64,000 nt of DNA from Geomonas limicola (GTDB lineage Bacteria > Desulfobacterota > Desulfuromonadia > Geobacterales > Geobacteraceae), in contig NZ_BLXZ01000002.1 of the NCBI RefSeq assembly GCF_014193675.1, positions 248,001 to 312,000 of the forward strand, in the 5' to 3' direction. Each line of letters begins with the position of its first letter. The stretch's first letter is position 1. Below the pieces are notes generated by a model. The model saw nothing but the letters and a program-made list of their open reading frames with translations. It did no database searches and had not been told where the DNA came from. The position numbers and the translations under genes are program-made. This document shows positions 9,026-18,715 of the stretch, one piece after another.

Positions 9026-10201
9026 CTAGACAATACAGATCCTCTTTTTGAGCCCAAGCATCTCGAAGGCAAGCTCCGCCTTGGCGACCACCCGCCGCAG
9101 GTCGAAAAGACCCGGCGCCAGGCGCCCCTTTTCGTCCTCCACCATCAAAAACGCGATACTGGTACCCTCCACCACCAAGGGCAGCAGCAATACCGGGCAG
9201 CCGGGCCGACCACCGATCTTCGCCTGGATCCGCTCTTCGGGGGCACGCTCGGACAGCATCCCCAGGTAGGGTTCCTTTTCGAACAGCACCTGCTTGATCA
9301 GGTCGGCCCGGTCGAGGTTCGCAAGCCACCCGCCGAACTGGCTTACGTTGGCCCCTTCCGCTACGGCCTGCACCCATTGCGCCGCGCCGCACTTGAGGCT
9401 GAAAAACCCGGCACGATCGAACTCTTCAGCGAGGTAGGACATGAGCACGGTGACCACCTCGACCTCGCCGGTTGCCGCGACGAACCTTCGGGAAAGCGCT
9501 TCCATTACCGCCTCGATCCCGTGCCGGCGCGCGCTCGCGGTTCCCCCGTCGATGACGGTCGGCCGCACAGAAAATCCCGCTCCCGCGCCGGAGCGCTCAT
9601 CGTCACCCTCGACTTCAGCGGCATGAGCCCCCGTCCCACCGGCAAGCGATGCTGAGTTCCCACCCGCGGCGGTTGCCGAAGGCGAACCGGCGCAACCGGC
9701 CAGTGACGCGAGGGCTTTTCGGGCGGCCACCGTCCTGGCCCCCTCCGGCATGGGGATATAGCGCAGCGCACGTTTGATACCGTAGTAGTGTTCGAGGGCG
9801 ACCGACAGGCGCAACTCCGGACAAACGCGGGGAACGATGACCAAACCGGTGGCAAAGCCCAGTTCTTCCACGGCGTGAAAATCAGCGGGGTCCGCCATGG
9901 CCACCATGAGTCTTCTCCCCTCCAGGGCCACCGGTACCACGCGAAAACGTTGCGCGAGTTCCGGAGAGAGGGCCTCAATTACCGCAGGGGGCACCGACTC
10001 GAGGCTCGACGCAGTGACGCACGGCACCCCGAGCTTCTGGTTCAAAAGGCGCCCCAGGTCCTCCTCGCTCACCAGCCCCATCTCCACCAGATTGGTACCG
10101 ATCCGGCCGCCGTAGATCGACTGGGCGCTCAACGCCTCCTCGAGCTGAGTCGTGGTCAGGGCACCTTCCTGGAGCAACATTTCACCCAACCTTTCTGCCA
10201 T
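9026..10201 (-). CDS. MshEN (GspE N-terminal) domain protein with C-terminal GAF-like region
   Basis: 391 aa, soluble. Residues about 1-150 match the MshEN/GspEII N-terminal fold found in type II secretion and type IV pilus ATPases (LGEMLLQEGALTTTQLEEAL, then LGRLLNQKLGVPCV and the ELAQRFRVVPVALEGRRLMVAMADP stretch). That family includes c-di-GMP binders. No Walker ATPase follows; instead a Gly/Ala-rich linker leads to a C-terminal segment (about 250-391) resembling a GAF sensor. The start at 10201 has GGGAGG 5 bases upstream; the frame is open further upstream but without a ribosome site. Likely a regulatory or adaptor protein; exact role unknown. Confidence 0.75.
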   Translation of the reverse strand: MAERLGEMLLQEGALTTTQLEEALSAQSIYGGRIGTNLVEMGLVSEEDLGRLLNQKLGVPCVTASSLESVPPAVIEALSPELAQRFRVVPVALEGRRLMVAMADPADFHAVEELGFATGLVIVPRVCPELRLSVALEHYYGIKRALRYIPMPEGARTVAARKALASLAGCAGSPSATAAGGNSASLAGGTGAHAAEVEGDDERSGAGAGFSVRPTVIDGGTASARRHGIEAVMEALSRRFVAATGEVEVVTVLMSYLAEEFDRAGFFSLKCGAAQWVQAVAEGANVSQFGGWLANLDRADLIKQVLFEKEPYLGMLSERAPEERIQAKIGGRPGCPVLLLPLVVEGTSIAFLMVEDEKGRLAPGLFDLRRVVAKAELAFEMLGLKKRICIV

Positions 10202-10609
10202 GGGAACCTCCCCTTGCCGTTGCTGCGGCCCCTCATGTGAATCCCCGTTACCTGTTCCTCCCTCCTGCCGCTCCAGTACCGGATGTTCAGGCTTCGCCCC
10301 AAAAGCTGATGCCGATACACCGACCATTTAATTATCACCGCCTCATATTGTACTGGCCGTTGCGGGAGCCGCAATGAAACTTTGCAAAGAATTGCAACCA
10401 TTGCCGTCAAGCTGCAGCAAGGCGCACAATGGTGGAGGGAACCCGCTCCATAACAGACTCACAGGGAGGCGGCAGAACCCGAGCCTTCGCCCCAGCGGTA
10501 TACACTTTTTGCTCTAATGGTCGGAAATTGATTGACATTCGCACTGTTACCGTGCTATTTAGCCTAAGTTTCTGCCGTTGGGCGTATACAAGAAGAGCGA
10601 GGAGGTCTG
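10202..10609. other. Intergenic region upstream of atpZ and the MshEN gene
   Basis: 408 bases without a gene, between divergent transcripts. It contains the atpZ promoter (10532-10561) and GTATAC hexamers at 10498 and 10584. Nothing else recognisable is seen. Confidence 0.6.
10532..10561 (+). promoter_or_regulatory. atpZ-atpI-atpB-atpE promoter
   Basis: TTGACA (10532-10537), 18 bases, TATTTA (10556-10561). Transcription would start near 10568, about 40 bases before atpZ. A GTATAC hexamer lies at about -70 (10498) and another in the leader (10584). Confidence 0.55.
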
Positions 10610-10888
10610 ATGGACGAGGAGAAGAAGAGCCTCCTGAAGACCCTCGGCATGGTCTCGACCATGGGGATCTCGTTCGCGGTGGCCATCGCGATCGGGGTCT
10701 GGATCGGGACCGAGTTGGACGCCTGGTTTTTGGGGAAACAGTGGCCGGGAGTGACCTGGCTGGCGAGTAAGCACGGGTTTTTCTTCATCTTTCTCTTTTT
10801 CGGCATTGCGGCCGGCTTCCGCAACATCTTCATCCTTGCGGGAAAAGAATTGCGCGATGACGGATCGGACCAAGATAAACGAGACTAA
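10610..10888 (+). CDS. atpZ: AtpZ/AtpI-family membrane protein
   Basis: 92-aa protein with two membrane helices (about 15-33, GISFAVAIAIGVWIGTELD, and 55-78, FFFIFLFFGIAAGFRNIF). It matches the short AtpZ-type proteins encoded before the F0 genes, proposed to help assembly of the c ring or Mg/Ca transport together with AtpI. The ribosome site is AGGAGG. First gene of an F0 operon; its last 32 bases overlap the start of atpI, indicating coupling. Confidence 0.8.
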   Translation: MDEEKKSLLKTLGMVSTMGISFAVAIAIGVWIGTELDAWFLGKQWPGVTWLASKHGFFFIFLFFGIAAGFRNIFILAGKELRDDGSDQDKRD

Positions 10889-11246
10889 CCTCTTCCCGAA
10901 GCTGGTCACGGGAAGTCTGCTCATGAGCGCTGTGTTAGCTGTACTCACGGCACTCTTGGTCTCGCTGAAGTTCGGCCTGTCGCTTCTGGCGGGCGGTCTC
11001 CTGGCAACGGCGAACTTCATCTGGCTGAGACGGGGATTGGAATCGGTCCTGGCGCTGACGCCGAGCCTGGCACCCAAGCTTGCCACGCTGCGCTTCATTT
11101 TGAGACTCGCCATCATGGCGGGCTTTTTGTACCTTTTGATCGTGGTCCTGGGCGCCGATATCTTCGGCATCCTCATCGGGCTCTCGATCCTGGTGATCAA
11201 CATAATCCTATTTTCGATATACCTGTCGACCCGTAAAGGAGGCTAG
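10857..11246 (+). CDS. atpI: ATP synthase subunit I
   Basis: 129-aa membrane protein of the ATP synthase I-chain family, thought to assist c-ring assembly; it is not part of the final enzyme. Four hydrophobic segments are visible ([79 protein letters not shown]). The ATG at 10857 (MTDRTKINE) lies inside atpZ, overlapping by 32 bases. Five bases separate its stop from atpB. Confidence 0.8.
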   Translation: MTDRTKINETNLFPKLVTGSLLMSAVLAVLTALLVSLKFGLSLLAGGLLATANFIWLRRGLESVLALTPSLAPKLATLRFILRLAIMAGFLYLLIVVLGADIFGILIGLSILVINIILFSIYLSTRKGG

Positions 11247-11251
11247 CTGCA

Positions 11252-11941
11252 ATGGTTCATCCCTATCTGTTCCTTCAGTTTTTCCGCGAGATTCTTCACC
11301 CGCTCGGTATTTCCGAAGGTGGTGCGGATGCCATCGTCTACACCTGGCTGATCATGCTCGGCCTGGTGCTGCTCTCCATCGTGGCCACCAAGCGCCTGCA
11401 GGCTGTTCCGACCGGCACCCAGAACTTCATGGAAGTCGTGGTGGGCGGCATCGAGAACATGCTGGTCGAGACCATGGGCGAGCACGGCAAACCGTTCTTC
11501 CCGCTGATCGCGACCCTGGCGCTGTTCATCCTGGTGTCCAACCTGATCGGTCTGGTCCCGGGCTTCTTCCCGCCGACCGCCAACATCAACACCACCGCGG
11601 CCTGCGCGGTCGTGGTCTTCGTGGCCACCCACGTCGTGGGTGTCAAGGAGCACGGCGCCGGTTACATCAAGCACTTCCTGGGACCCATCGCCTGGCTGGC
11701 TCCGATGATGTTCTTCATCGAGGTGATCGGCCACTTCAGCCGCGTCATTTCGCTCACCCTGCGTCTCTTCGGTAACATGAACGGCCACGAGCTGGTTCTG
11801 ATCATCTTCTTCGGCCTGGCCCCGTTCCTGGTACCGCTGCCGATGATGCTGATGGGCGTCCTGGTCTCCTTCATCCAGGCCTTCGTCTTCATGCTGCTCG
11901 CGATGATCTACATCCAGGGCTCGCTGGAGCACGCGCACTAA
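11252..11941 (+). CDS. atpB: ATP synthase F0 subunit a
   Basis: 229-aa integral membrane subunit that forms the proton half-channels against the c ring. Conserved elements are [20 protein letters not shown], the helix with the essential arginine in [20 protein letters not shown], and the C-terminal [20 protein letters not shown]. Length and topology (five to six helices) are typical. It follows atpI by 5 bases and has AAAGGAGG as ribosome site. Together with atpE it forms an F0 operon about 21 kb from the F1 operon in this window. Confidence 0.95.
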   Translation: MVHPYLFLQFFREILHPLGISEGGADAIVYTWLIMLGLVLLSIVATKRLQAVPTGTQNFMEVVVGGIENMLVETMGEHGKPFFPLIATLALFILVSNLIGLVPGFFPPTANINTTAACAVVVFVATHVVGVKEHGAGYIKHFLGPIAWLAPMMFFIEVIGHFSRVISLTLRLFGNMNGHELVLIIFFGLAPFLVPLPMMLMGVLVSFIQAFVFMLLAMIYIQGSLEHAH

Positions 11942-12022
11942 GAGACCAGACTTAAAACTGTTTCCATTTTTTCATTCCTATACTATTTAGGAAATAAACC
12001 CCGCAGAAAAGGAGAAGTAAAG

Positions 12023-12298
12023 ATGAGCTTTTTCACTATGTGCGTACTCGCAGCAGGCATCGGCATGGCACTCGGCACCGTGGGTACTGGCATCGGCCAG
12101 GGTCTGGCAGTTAAGAGCGCCGTTGAAGGCGTTTCCCGTAACCCGGGCGCTTCCGGCAAAATCCTGACCACCATGATGATCGGTCTGGCCATGATCGAGT
12201 CCCTCGCGATCTACGCCCTGGTTATCTGCCTGATCATCCTCTTCGCCAACCCCTACAAGGATCTGGCAGTGGAACTGGCAAAAACCGTTGCAAAGTAA
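12023..12298 (+). CDS. atpE: ATP synthase F0 subunit c
   Basis: 91-aa two-helix proteolipid that forms the rotor ring. The ion-binding carboxylate is Glu59 in GLAMIESLAIYAL, and the polar loop is SRNPGASGK. Gln26 in GIGQGL and Ser60 next to the glutamate are ligands also used in sodium-coupled c rings, but the threonine that usually completes that site is Leu61, so proton coupling is the safer reading. The 81-base gap after atpB has a weak stem (TTCCTA/TAGGAA, 11975-11993) and a good ribosome site (AAGGAGAAG), plausible for the higher translation c subunits need. A strong terminator follows. Confidence 0.95.
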   Translation: MSFFTMCVLAAGIGMALGTVGTGIGQGLAVKSAVEGVSRNPGASGKILTTMMIGLAMIESLAIYALVICLIILFANPYKDLAVELAKTVAK

Positions 12299-12317
12299 TT
12301 AGCAGCGCCTGTCGTCG

Positions 12318-12353
12318 AAAAAGGGGTGTGCCGCAAGGCACACCCCTTTTTTT
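12318..12353 (+). terminator. Rho-independent terminator of the atpZIBE operon
   Basis: Fifteen-base arms (AAAAAGGGGTGTGCC and its complement) around a GCAA tetraloop, ending in a T tract. It lies 19 bases after the atpE stop. Confidence 0.92.
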
Positions 12354-12411
12354 GTTGCAGACGATCACCACGTTTTGCCACCCCCCTGCCGGGTGACCTT
12401 GCCGATACGAA

Positions 12412-13155
12412 TCACTCTTGCAGATGATAGCGCCTGATGATCCTTTTCCGTTCAGTATTAATTGCGGTAAGCGCACCCTGAAATTCCGCCACGATTTCGT
12501 CATCGGTCCCTTTGTTGAAGGCGTAGTAAACGTTGGTCTCGCCTACGAAGGCAACAGGTGTGTATTTACCGACGAGAGAACCATCTCGCGCAATCTTGCT
12601 TTTAATCGAGGTCTCGGTGGTACACATCATGTCGATATGGTCCGCCTTGAGCATCCGCAGCAACTGCTCTAACGTGTTGACCTTGAAAACCGTGCGTTCA
12701 GTGAACCCCGCTTCCTTCAGCATCGTCTCGCAGATGTCCTTTCTCAGCACGCCGACTCTGAAATGCCTGGCTTCCTCGAGACTTTCTACCTTGAGACGCT
12801 TCTCGCTCAGAGAGAATAGATTGATCTTCGCGTAGTAGATCGGCCCGACCCATTTGAATAGCCCGAGACGCTCGGGTGTCTTCGCCATGGCGAACAACAT
12901 ATGGTTTGGTCGCTCCTGCACCATCAAGTATCCCCGCGCCCAGGGGAGCACCTGTATCGGTTGTTCGGAATACCCCATCTCCTTCCAGACCGCCCGCAGG
13001 ATATCGACGGCGTACCCCTTCAACCGGCCGTTCTCAAGGTAATTTTCTGGCGGATAATCCTCGGTCATGTACACAATGTCCGTCGGCTGGACCGCATGGA
13101 CTTGTAGTGGCACTAACGGGACTGCCAACGCGAGTATCAGGAACAGATAACGCAT
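12412..13155 (-). CDS. Periplasmic substrate-binding protein (SBP_bac_3 type), orphan
   Basis: 247 aa. A signal peptide is visible at residues 1-21 (LFLILALAVPLVPLQVHA). The mature part begins DIVYMTEDYPPENYLENG and continues GYAVDILRAVWKEMGY, the usual opening of the family 3 solute-binding fold; a later segment (SLEEARHFRVGVLRKDICETML) is the second lobe. The family binds amino acids and related small solutes, either for ABC import or as a sensor input. No permease or ATPase is adjacent, so the ligand and role are unknown. It is transcribed toward the atpE terminator. Confidence 0.8.
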   Translation of the reverse strand: MRYLFLILALAVPLVPLQVHAVQPTDIVYMTEDYPPENYLENGRLKGYAVDILRAVWKEMGYSEQPIQVLPWARGYLMVQERPNHMLFAMAKTPERLGLFKWVGPIYYAKINLFSLSEKRLKVESLEEARHFRVGVLRKDICETMLKEAGFTERTVFKVNTLEQLLRMLKADHIDMMCTTETSIKSKIARDGSLVGKYTPVAFVGETNVYYAFNKGTDDEIVAEFQGALTAINTERKRIIRRYHLQE

Positions 13156-13416
13156 ACTGCCTCCCTCCCCGTCAGTTTGTCAGTCGACGGATACAAAGAA
13201 CTGGACCAGTACGTTCCCAAGGAGCGTTACGACAGCTCCCACGGTGGACCGGGATTGCTTCGGCCACATCACCGTGACACGCTCTGGCTCGTGTTTTGTA
13301 TGCTATCCAGAAGCCTTACTAGGTCAATGTAAGTCTTTTCCCGTCAACATGATTATCGTACGTCAACGCAGCCCCCTTCCTTGACATTTACCAGGTGCTA
13401 TGAAATAGTCCGGAAT

Positions 13417-14133
13417 ATGAACCTCTACGCAGATCTCCATACTCATACCATCGCCTCCGGCCACGCCTATTCGACCATCAACGAACTGGCCGCCGCAGCC
13501 GCTAAAAAAGGGCTCAAGGCGATCGCACTCACCGACCACGGCCCGGCACTCCCCGGGGGACCGCACGAGTACCATTTCCGGGCCATGCGTTTCGTGCCCC
13601 GGCACATAGACGGGGTGCGCATCCTGCGCGGGGTCGAGGCGAACATTCTCAACGAACGAGGGGACCTGGACCTGGCGGAAGAGGTGCTCGCCGAACTCGA
13701 CTTCGTCATGGCCGGAATCCACGATGCCGTCGGCTTCTGCGGCCGCAGCCCGAAAGTCTACACCCGAGCTCTCCTTGCAGTCATGGAAAACCCGCTGGTT
13801 AAGTGCATCTCGCACCCCGGCAACCCTGAGTTCCCTTCACAGTATGAAGAAGTGGTACAGGCCGCGGTACGCACCGGCACCGCTCTGGAGATCAACAACT
13901 CGTCGGTGGGAGGGGTGAGCCGCAAGGGGAGCTGCCGGAACTGCCTGGAAGTGGCGAGACTCTGCGCCAGGTACGGCGCGCGGGTGCTGATCGGCTCGGA
14001 CGCCCACATCGCCCAGGGGGTCGGCGTCTTCGACGATGCGATCAAGCTGGTGACGGAGGCGGGAATCCCGGAGGAACAGGTGCTGAACGCTTCGTGGGAG
14101 AGGTTGCTGGCGTTTTTGGGGGACGAGGGGTAA
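13417..14133 (+). CDS. PHP-domain phosphoesterase (YcdX-like)
   Basis: 238 aa. Metal-dependent hydrolase of the PHP superfamily: DLHTHT at the N-terminus, LTDHGPAL, GVEANI, CISHPGNPEF and the C-terminal IGSDAHIAQGVG supply the expected His/Asp/Glu ligands of a trinuclear site. YcdX-type proteins are phosphatases; the substrate is not known. The start is taken at MNLYADLHTHT; a TTG at 13381 is in frame, but that TTGACA is better read as a -35 element. No clear ribosome site precedes the ATG, so a very short or absent leader is possible. Confidence 0.85.
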   Translation: MNLYADLHTHTIASGHAYSTINELAAAAAKKGLKAIALTDHGPALPGGPHEYHFRAMRFVPRHIDGVRILRGVEANILNERGDLDLAEEVLAELDFVMAGIHDAVGFCGRSPKVYTRALLAVMENPLVKCISHPGNPEFPSQYEEVVQAAVRTGTALEINNSSVGGVSRKGSCRNCLEVARLCARYGARVLIGSDAHIAQGVGVFDDAIKLVTEAGIPEEQVLNASWERLLAFLGDEG

Positions 14134-14139
14134 AAATCT

Positions 14140-14247
14140 AAAAGCCTCACCACAGCGGTGCCCAGAGTCACCCAGAGGAGAATCGAAACCATATCGGGTT
14201 TGGCTTTTCCTCTGTATGACTCTGCGTCCTCTGTGGTGAGGCTTTTT
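14140..14247. repeat. Long imperfect inverted repeat, likely bidirectional terminator
   Basis: Arms of about 39 bases (14140-14178 and 14209-14247) begin AAAAGCCTCACCACAG and share CAGAGTCA and CAGAGG blocks, around a 30-base loop. It lies between the convergent PHP and EamA genes and ends in a T run. The internal CCACAGAGGACGCAGAG text resembles a dispersed repeat common in environmental genomes. Confidence 0.75.
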
Positions 14248-14249
14248 TG

Positions 14250-15113
14250 TCAGTTCTTCTTGCCGCCCAATGACCCCGCCAGCACGGCCAAGCCGGCAAA
14301 CAGTAGCGGGATGCCACACAGGGCCAGCGGGCTCAGCCGCTCACCCAGGACGACGATACCCAGGAGGGCTGCGGTGAGCGGTTCGGCAAGGGAGAGGGTC
14401 ACTGCGGTTGCGACGGGGACGCTGCGCAGGCCGCGGGCGAAGAGCCAATAGGAGAGCGCGGTAACGATCACGCCGAGGTAGAGCACCATGGCGATGCCAC
14501 GCGGTGCCGCCATCCAGGCAAGGTCCGCGGTGAAAAGCAGCGGCGAGAGGATCAGCGCCCCGATGCAGAAGACCACCGCCATGACGGCGTCGGGTGTGCG
14601 TCCGGGCAGGAGCCCCTTGATCGCCATGGTGTAGCTCGCGTAACTCGTCCCGGCGCCGAGCGCCAGCAGCACACCGACCGGATCGATCGACAGTTTGCCA
14701 CCACCACCCACCAGCAGTCCACACCCCGCCAGGGCGAAACAGGTCGCGACTACCCAACGACGCCCGGGGCGCTCACCCCGGAAGACAAATCCAAGCACCC
14801 CGGCGATCACCGGCGAACTGCCGATCCCCACCAGGGTCCCTACCGCGACACCGGTCCGCTGCACGGCCCAGAAGAAGCAGAGCTGGTAGGAGGCGACGCA
14901 GGCTCCGGCGAGCAGGGTGCCGAATACCGGCCAGCGCCCGGTGCCGAAACCGCCGCGCAGAAGAGTCAGGAGCAACAGCGCGCCGCCGCCCACCACCAGC
15001 CGCAGCGTACCGATGCTGGTCGGCGTGACACCGGCGGGCGCGAGCGCCTGGGTGGTCCCGGTCGTCCCCCAGAGGACCCCGGCGGCAACCACCAAGAGCG
15101 CACCCGCCGTCAT
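14250..15113 (-). CDS. EamA/DMT-family transporter
   Basis: 287 aa, ten predicted membrane helices, two EamA repeats: the first begins AGALLVVAAGVLWGTTGTTQAL, the second PVGVLLALGAGTSYASYTMAIKG. Drug/metabolite-transporter family; probably an exporter of a small metabolite, substrate unknown. The ATG at 15113 gives the usual family length. A GTG at 15161, overlapping the prfC stop, would add 16 residues and couple it to prfC; neither has a strong ribosome site. Second gene after prfC on the minus strand. Confidence 0.85.
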   Translation of the reverse strand: MTAGALLVVAAGVLWGTTGTTQALAPAGVTPTSIGTLRLVVGGGALLLLTLLRGGFGTGRWPVFGTLLAGACVASYQLCFFWAVQRTGVAVGTLVGIGSSPVIAGVLGFVFRGERPGRRWVVATCFALAGCGLLVGGGGKLSIDPVGVLLALGAGTSYASYTMAIKGLLPGRTPDAVMAVVFCIGALILSPLLFTADLAWMAAPRGIAMVLYLGVIVTALSYWLFARGLRSVPVATAVTLSLAEPLTAALLGIVVLGERLSPLALCGIPLLFAGLAVLAGSLGGKKN

Positions 15114-15147
15114 GCTCGGTTCGGCAGGTTCCTTGGCTCTGTCGTTC

Positions 15148-16728
15148 TCAGCTGTGCTCACGGGTCGCGTGGAAGACCAGGTCCTTCCAATTCTCCATGG
15201 TATTGTCCAGACGCCACTGGCTCCCGGCCAGGTAGGCAAGGTTCCCTTCGCCGTCGGTGTAGAGGCTCATCGCCTCTTTCCTCTGGAACTCCTCCAACCG
15301 CTTCTTGTCGCCGGTTACCCAGCGGGCGGTGACGTAGGAGACCGGCTCGTACACCGACTGCACGCCGTACTCGTGCTCGAGGCGGTGCATGACCACGTCG
15401 AACTGCAGCATCCCGACGGCACCCACGATCCAGTCGGCTCCCATGAGCGGCCGGAAGACCTGGGTGGTCCCCTCCTCGGCGAGCTGCACCAGCCCTTTCT
15501 CCAGCGCCTTCGACTTCATCGGGTTCAGGATGCGTACCTTGCGGAAGTGCTCCGGCGCGAAATTCGGAATGCCGGTGTACTTCAGATCCTCACCCTGGGT
15601 GAAGGTATCGCCGATCTTGATGGTGCCGTGGTTGTGGATGCCGATGATGTCGCCGGCGTAGGCCTCGTCCACGTTGGTGCGGTCCTGAGCCATGAAAATG
15701 GTGGCGTTGGCTATCTGCACTTCGCGCCCCAGCCTCAGGTGCCTCACCTTCATACCGCGCACGAACTTGCCGGAGCAGATCCGGAAGAAGGCGATGCGGT
15801 CGCGGTGCGCCGGGTCCATGTTCGCCTGGATCTTGAAGGCGAAGCCGGTAAAGGCCTCCTCGTAGGGAGAAACGGTACGGGAGACCGTTTCCCGCGGCAT
15901 GGGACCCGGGGCGTGCTGAACGAAGGAGTCCAGAAGCTGCTGCACACCGAAGGTGTTGATGGCGGAGCCGAAGAAGACCGGGGTCTGGCGCCCGGCCAGG
16001 TACTCCTCGAGATCGAAGGGATGGGCGGCACCCTCCAGAAGTTCCACGTCGTTGCGCAGCTCGCCAACCTGGCTCCCCAAGAGCTCGTCCAGGCGCGGGT
16101 CGTCGAGCCCCTTTACGGTGACCACCTCACCTACCCCGTGATCCGCTTCCGGATCGTAGAAGGTGATCTCCTTGGTGTAGAGGTGGTAGGTGCCACGGAA
16201 GCGTTTGCCCATGCCGATCGGCCAGGTCATGGGGGCGCACTGGATTTTCAGCGTGCTTTCGATATCATCCAACAGGTCGAGCGGCTCGCGCCCTTCCCGG
16301 TCCAGCTTGTTGATGAAGGTCATGATCGGCGTGTGGCGCAGCCGGCAGACTTCGAGGAGCTTCTTGGTCTGGCTTTCGACACCCTTTACCGAGTCGATCA
16401 CCATGAGCACGGAGTCGACGGCGGTGAGGGTTCGGTAGGTGTCTTCGGAGAAGTCGTTATGGCCCGGGGTGTCGAGCAGGTTGACCTCGTAATCCCGGTA
16501 AGAGAACTTCATCACCGAGGAGGTTACCGAGATGCCACGCTGCTTTTCCATCTCCATCCAGTCACTGGTGGCATGACGGGCCGACTTGCGGGCCCGGACC
16601 TCGCCGGCCTGCTGGATCGCCCCACCGAAGAGGAGCAGTTTCTCGGTTATAGTGGTTTTACCGGCGTCCGGGTGGCTGATGATGGCAAAGGTGCGCCGCT
16701 TGGCGATTTCCTGCTCGTTGTACAACAT
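15148..16728 (-). CDS. prfC: Peptide chain release factor 3
   Basis: 526-aa translational GTPase that recycles RF1/RF2 from the ribosome after peptide release. G1 is SHPDAGKTT, the G2 region is [12 protein letters not shown]3 is [12 protein letters not shown]4 is NKLD; the RF3-specific C-terminal domain follows ([16 protein letters not shown]). The start at 16728 ([12 protein letters not shown]) is chosen because AAGGAG lies 10 bases upstream; an open frame 11 codons longer lacks a ribosome site. Confidence 0.95.
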   Translation of the reverse strand: MLYNEQEIAKRRTFAIISHPDAGKTTITEKLLLFGGAIQQAGEVRARKSARHATSDWMEMEKQRGISVTSSVMKFSYRDYEVNLLDTPGHNDFSEDTYRTLTAVDSVLMVIDSVKGVESQTKKLLEVCRLRHTPIMTFINKLDREGREPLDLLDDIESTLKIQCAPMTWPIGMGKRFRGTYHLYTKEITFYDPEADHGVGEVVTVKGLDDPRLDELLGSQVGELRNDVELLEGAAHPFDLEEYLAGRQTPVFFGSAINTFGVQQLLDSFVQHAPGPMPRETVSRTVSPYEEAFTGFAFKIQANMDPAHRDRIAFFRICSGKFVRGMKVRHLRLGREVQIANATIFMAQDRTNVDEAYAGDIIGIHNHGTIKIGDTFTQGEDLKYTGIPNFAPEHFRKVRILNPMKSKALEKGLVQLAEEGTTQVFRPLMGADWIVGAVGMLQFDVVMHRLEHEYGVQSVYEPVSYVTARWVTGDKKRLEEFQRKEAMSLYTDGEGNLAYLAGSQWRLDNTMENWKDLVFHATREHS

Positions 16729-16858
16729 GGACTGAAAACTCCTTAACAAAACGCTGGACAAAATAAAGGCGAAGAGGGTATCTTCGCCGGGTTGGCAAGT
16801 AAGTTGCTATATTTGCATGGATAAGTGTAAAAGGGCAATAAGTTTTTTTGGGTGACCA

Positions 16859-17566
<708 letters not shown>

Positions 17567-17570
17567 CACC

Positions 17571-18344
17571 ATGTTTTTCGACACCCACTGCCATCTCGAT
17601 GACCCGAGCCTCTCCGCCGACCTTTCCGGCATCCTTGCCGGTGCCCGCGCAGCAGGCGTCACGGGTTTCCTGGTTCCGGGCGTACATCCTGCCAACTGGG
17701 CCAGGATCGCCGAACTCTCGAAACTCTCCTCCGCTATCCATCCCGCATTTGGCGTACATCCGATGCATGCCGACCTGGTGACCAGCGAAACCCTCGACGC
17801 CCTCGCTGCCTTTACCCCTCACGCCCGCGCCATCGGCGAAATCGGGCTCGATTACCAGCTTTCCTCTCCCTCCCGCGACTGTCAGCGTGAGGCATTCCGC
17901 GCCCAGGTGCGAGTTGCCGTTCAGGCAAAACTCCCGTTGCTGCTGCACTGCCGCAAGGCCTTCGGAGATCTGCTGGAGATTGCCCGGGAGGAGGGGATTG
18001 CCGAGGTTGGGGGCGTGATGCACGCCTTTTCCGGCAGCCCTGAGCTGGTTCGCGATTGTCTGCGGCTCAACCTGTACATCTCCCTCGCCGGCACGGTGAC
18101 CTACCAGAACGCCGTGCGCCCGCCCGCGGTTGCACTGGCGGTACCGCTGGAGCACCTGCTCCTGGAAACGGACGCCCCGGACTTGGCGCCGGAACCGCAC
18201 CGCGGTACGGTGAACCGGCCGGAATACCTCCTGGAGACCGCCCGGCGCGTGGCGGAACTGCGGGAAGTGTCTCTGGAAGAGCTGGCAGTGGCGACCAGCA
18301 ACAATGCCCGGAAGCTCCTCCGGCTTTCCCACCCGTCCCCGTAG
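17571..18344 (+). CDS. tatD: TatD-family metal-dependent DNase
   Basis: 257 aa, amidohydrolase-fold nuclease acting on DNA ends, linked to DNA repair and quality control. Metal ligands are visible in FDTHCHLDD, AIGEIGLDYQ, LLLHCRKAFGD, GVMHAFSG and LETDAPDLAPEPHRG. Length is typical. It starts four bases after the PilZ gene stop and has no independent ribosome site of note, consistent with coupling. It could equally be called YcfH/YabD type; the assignment to TatD itself is at family level. Confidence 0.9.
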   Translation: MFFDTHCHLDDPSLSADLSGILAGARAAGVTGFLVPGVHPANWARIAELSKLSSAIHPAFGVHPMHADLVTSETLDALAAFTPHARAIGEIGLDYQLSSPSRDCQREAFRAQVRVAVQAKLPLLLHCRKAFGDLLEIAREEGIAEVGGVMHAFSGSPELVRDCLRLNLYISLAGTVTYQNAVRPPAVALAVPLEHLLLETDAPDLAPEPHRGTVNRPEYLLETARRVAELREVSLEELAVATSNNARKLLRLSHPSP

Positions 18345-18715
18345 ACCGCCCTGCCCCCCTCGTTCCTGAGTCATCCCCATCCAACTCCACCGTGCGGTGG
18401 TCCGCCTCCGGCTCCCCTGTTCCCTCTTCCCCTGTTCCCCGGTTCTGACCGCCATCCCAGCCCAGTCGGAGGCACCTTTTTTTACCTTCATGAGCTAAGT
18501 ACTGCACCGGAGGCCAGCAGGTCAGGGGCCCTCTTCTCCACTAGCCGTACAGAATTACGGGCTTTTTCTCATAAACTGTTGACGTTTCAGCACCGCGAAT
18601 TTTCCGTTAATACCCAGCCTTACCTATCTTAATTATTTGTGGTCGATTGACCGACGGGGGGCATTAGGTATAATTCACGCGAATGTCAGTTCAGCCAGCC
18701 GACGGAGGTGCAATC
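18345..18715. other. Intergenic region with low-complexity C-rich repeats and rubrerythrin promoter
   Basis: 371 bases without a gene. The first half is C-rich with repeated CCCCTGTTCC-like text (18410-18445); the second half is AT-rich and ends in a strong promoter. No conserved short gene was recognised. Confidence 0.6.
18647..18674 (+). promoter_or_regulatory. Strong sigma-70 promoter of the rubrerythrin-like gene
   Basis: TTGACC (18647-18652), 16 bases, perfect TATAAT (18669-18674). Transcription would start near 18681, leaving a leader of about 35 bases. Confidence 0.75.

Noticed and set aside
14917..16746. 609-codon open frame on the plus strand
   Set aside because: Antisense to prfC, which has all GTPase motifs.
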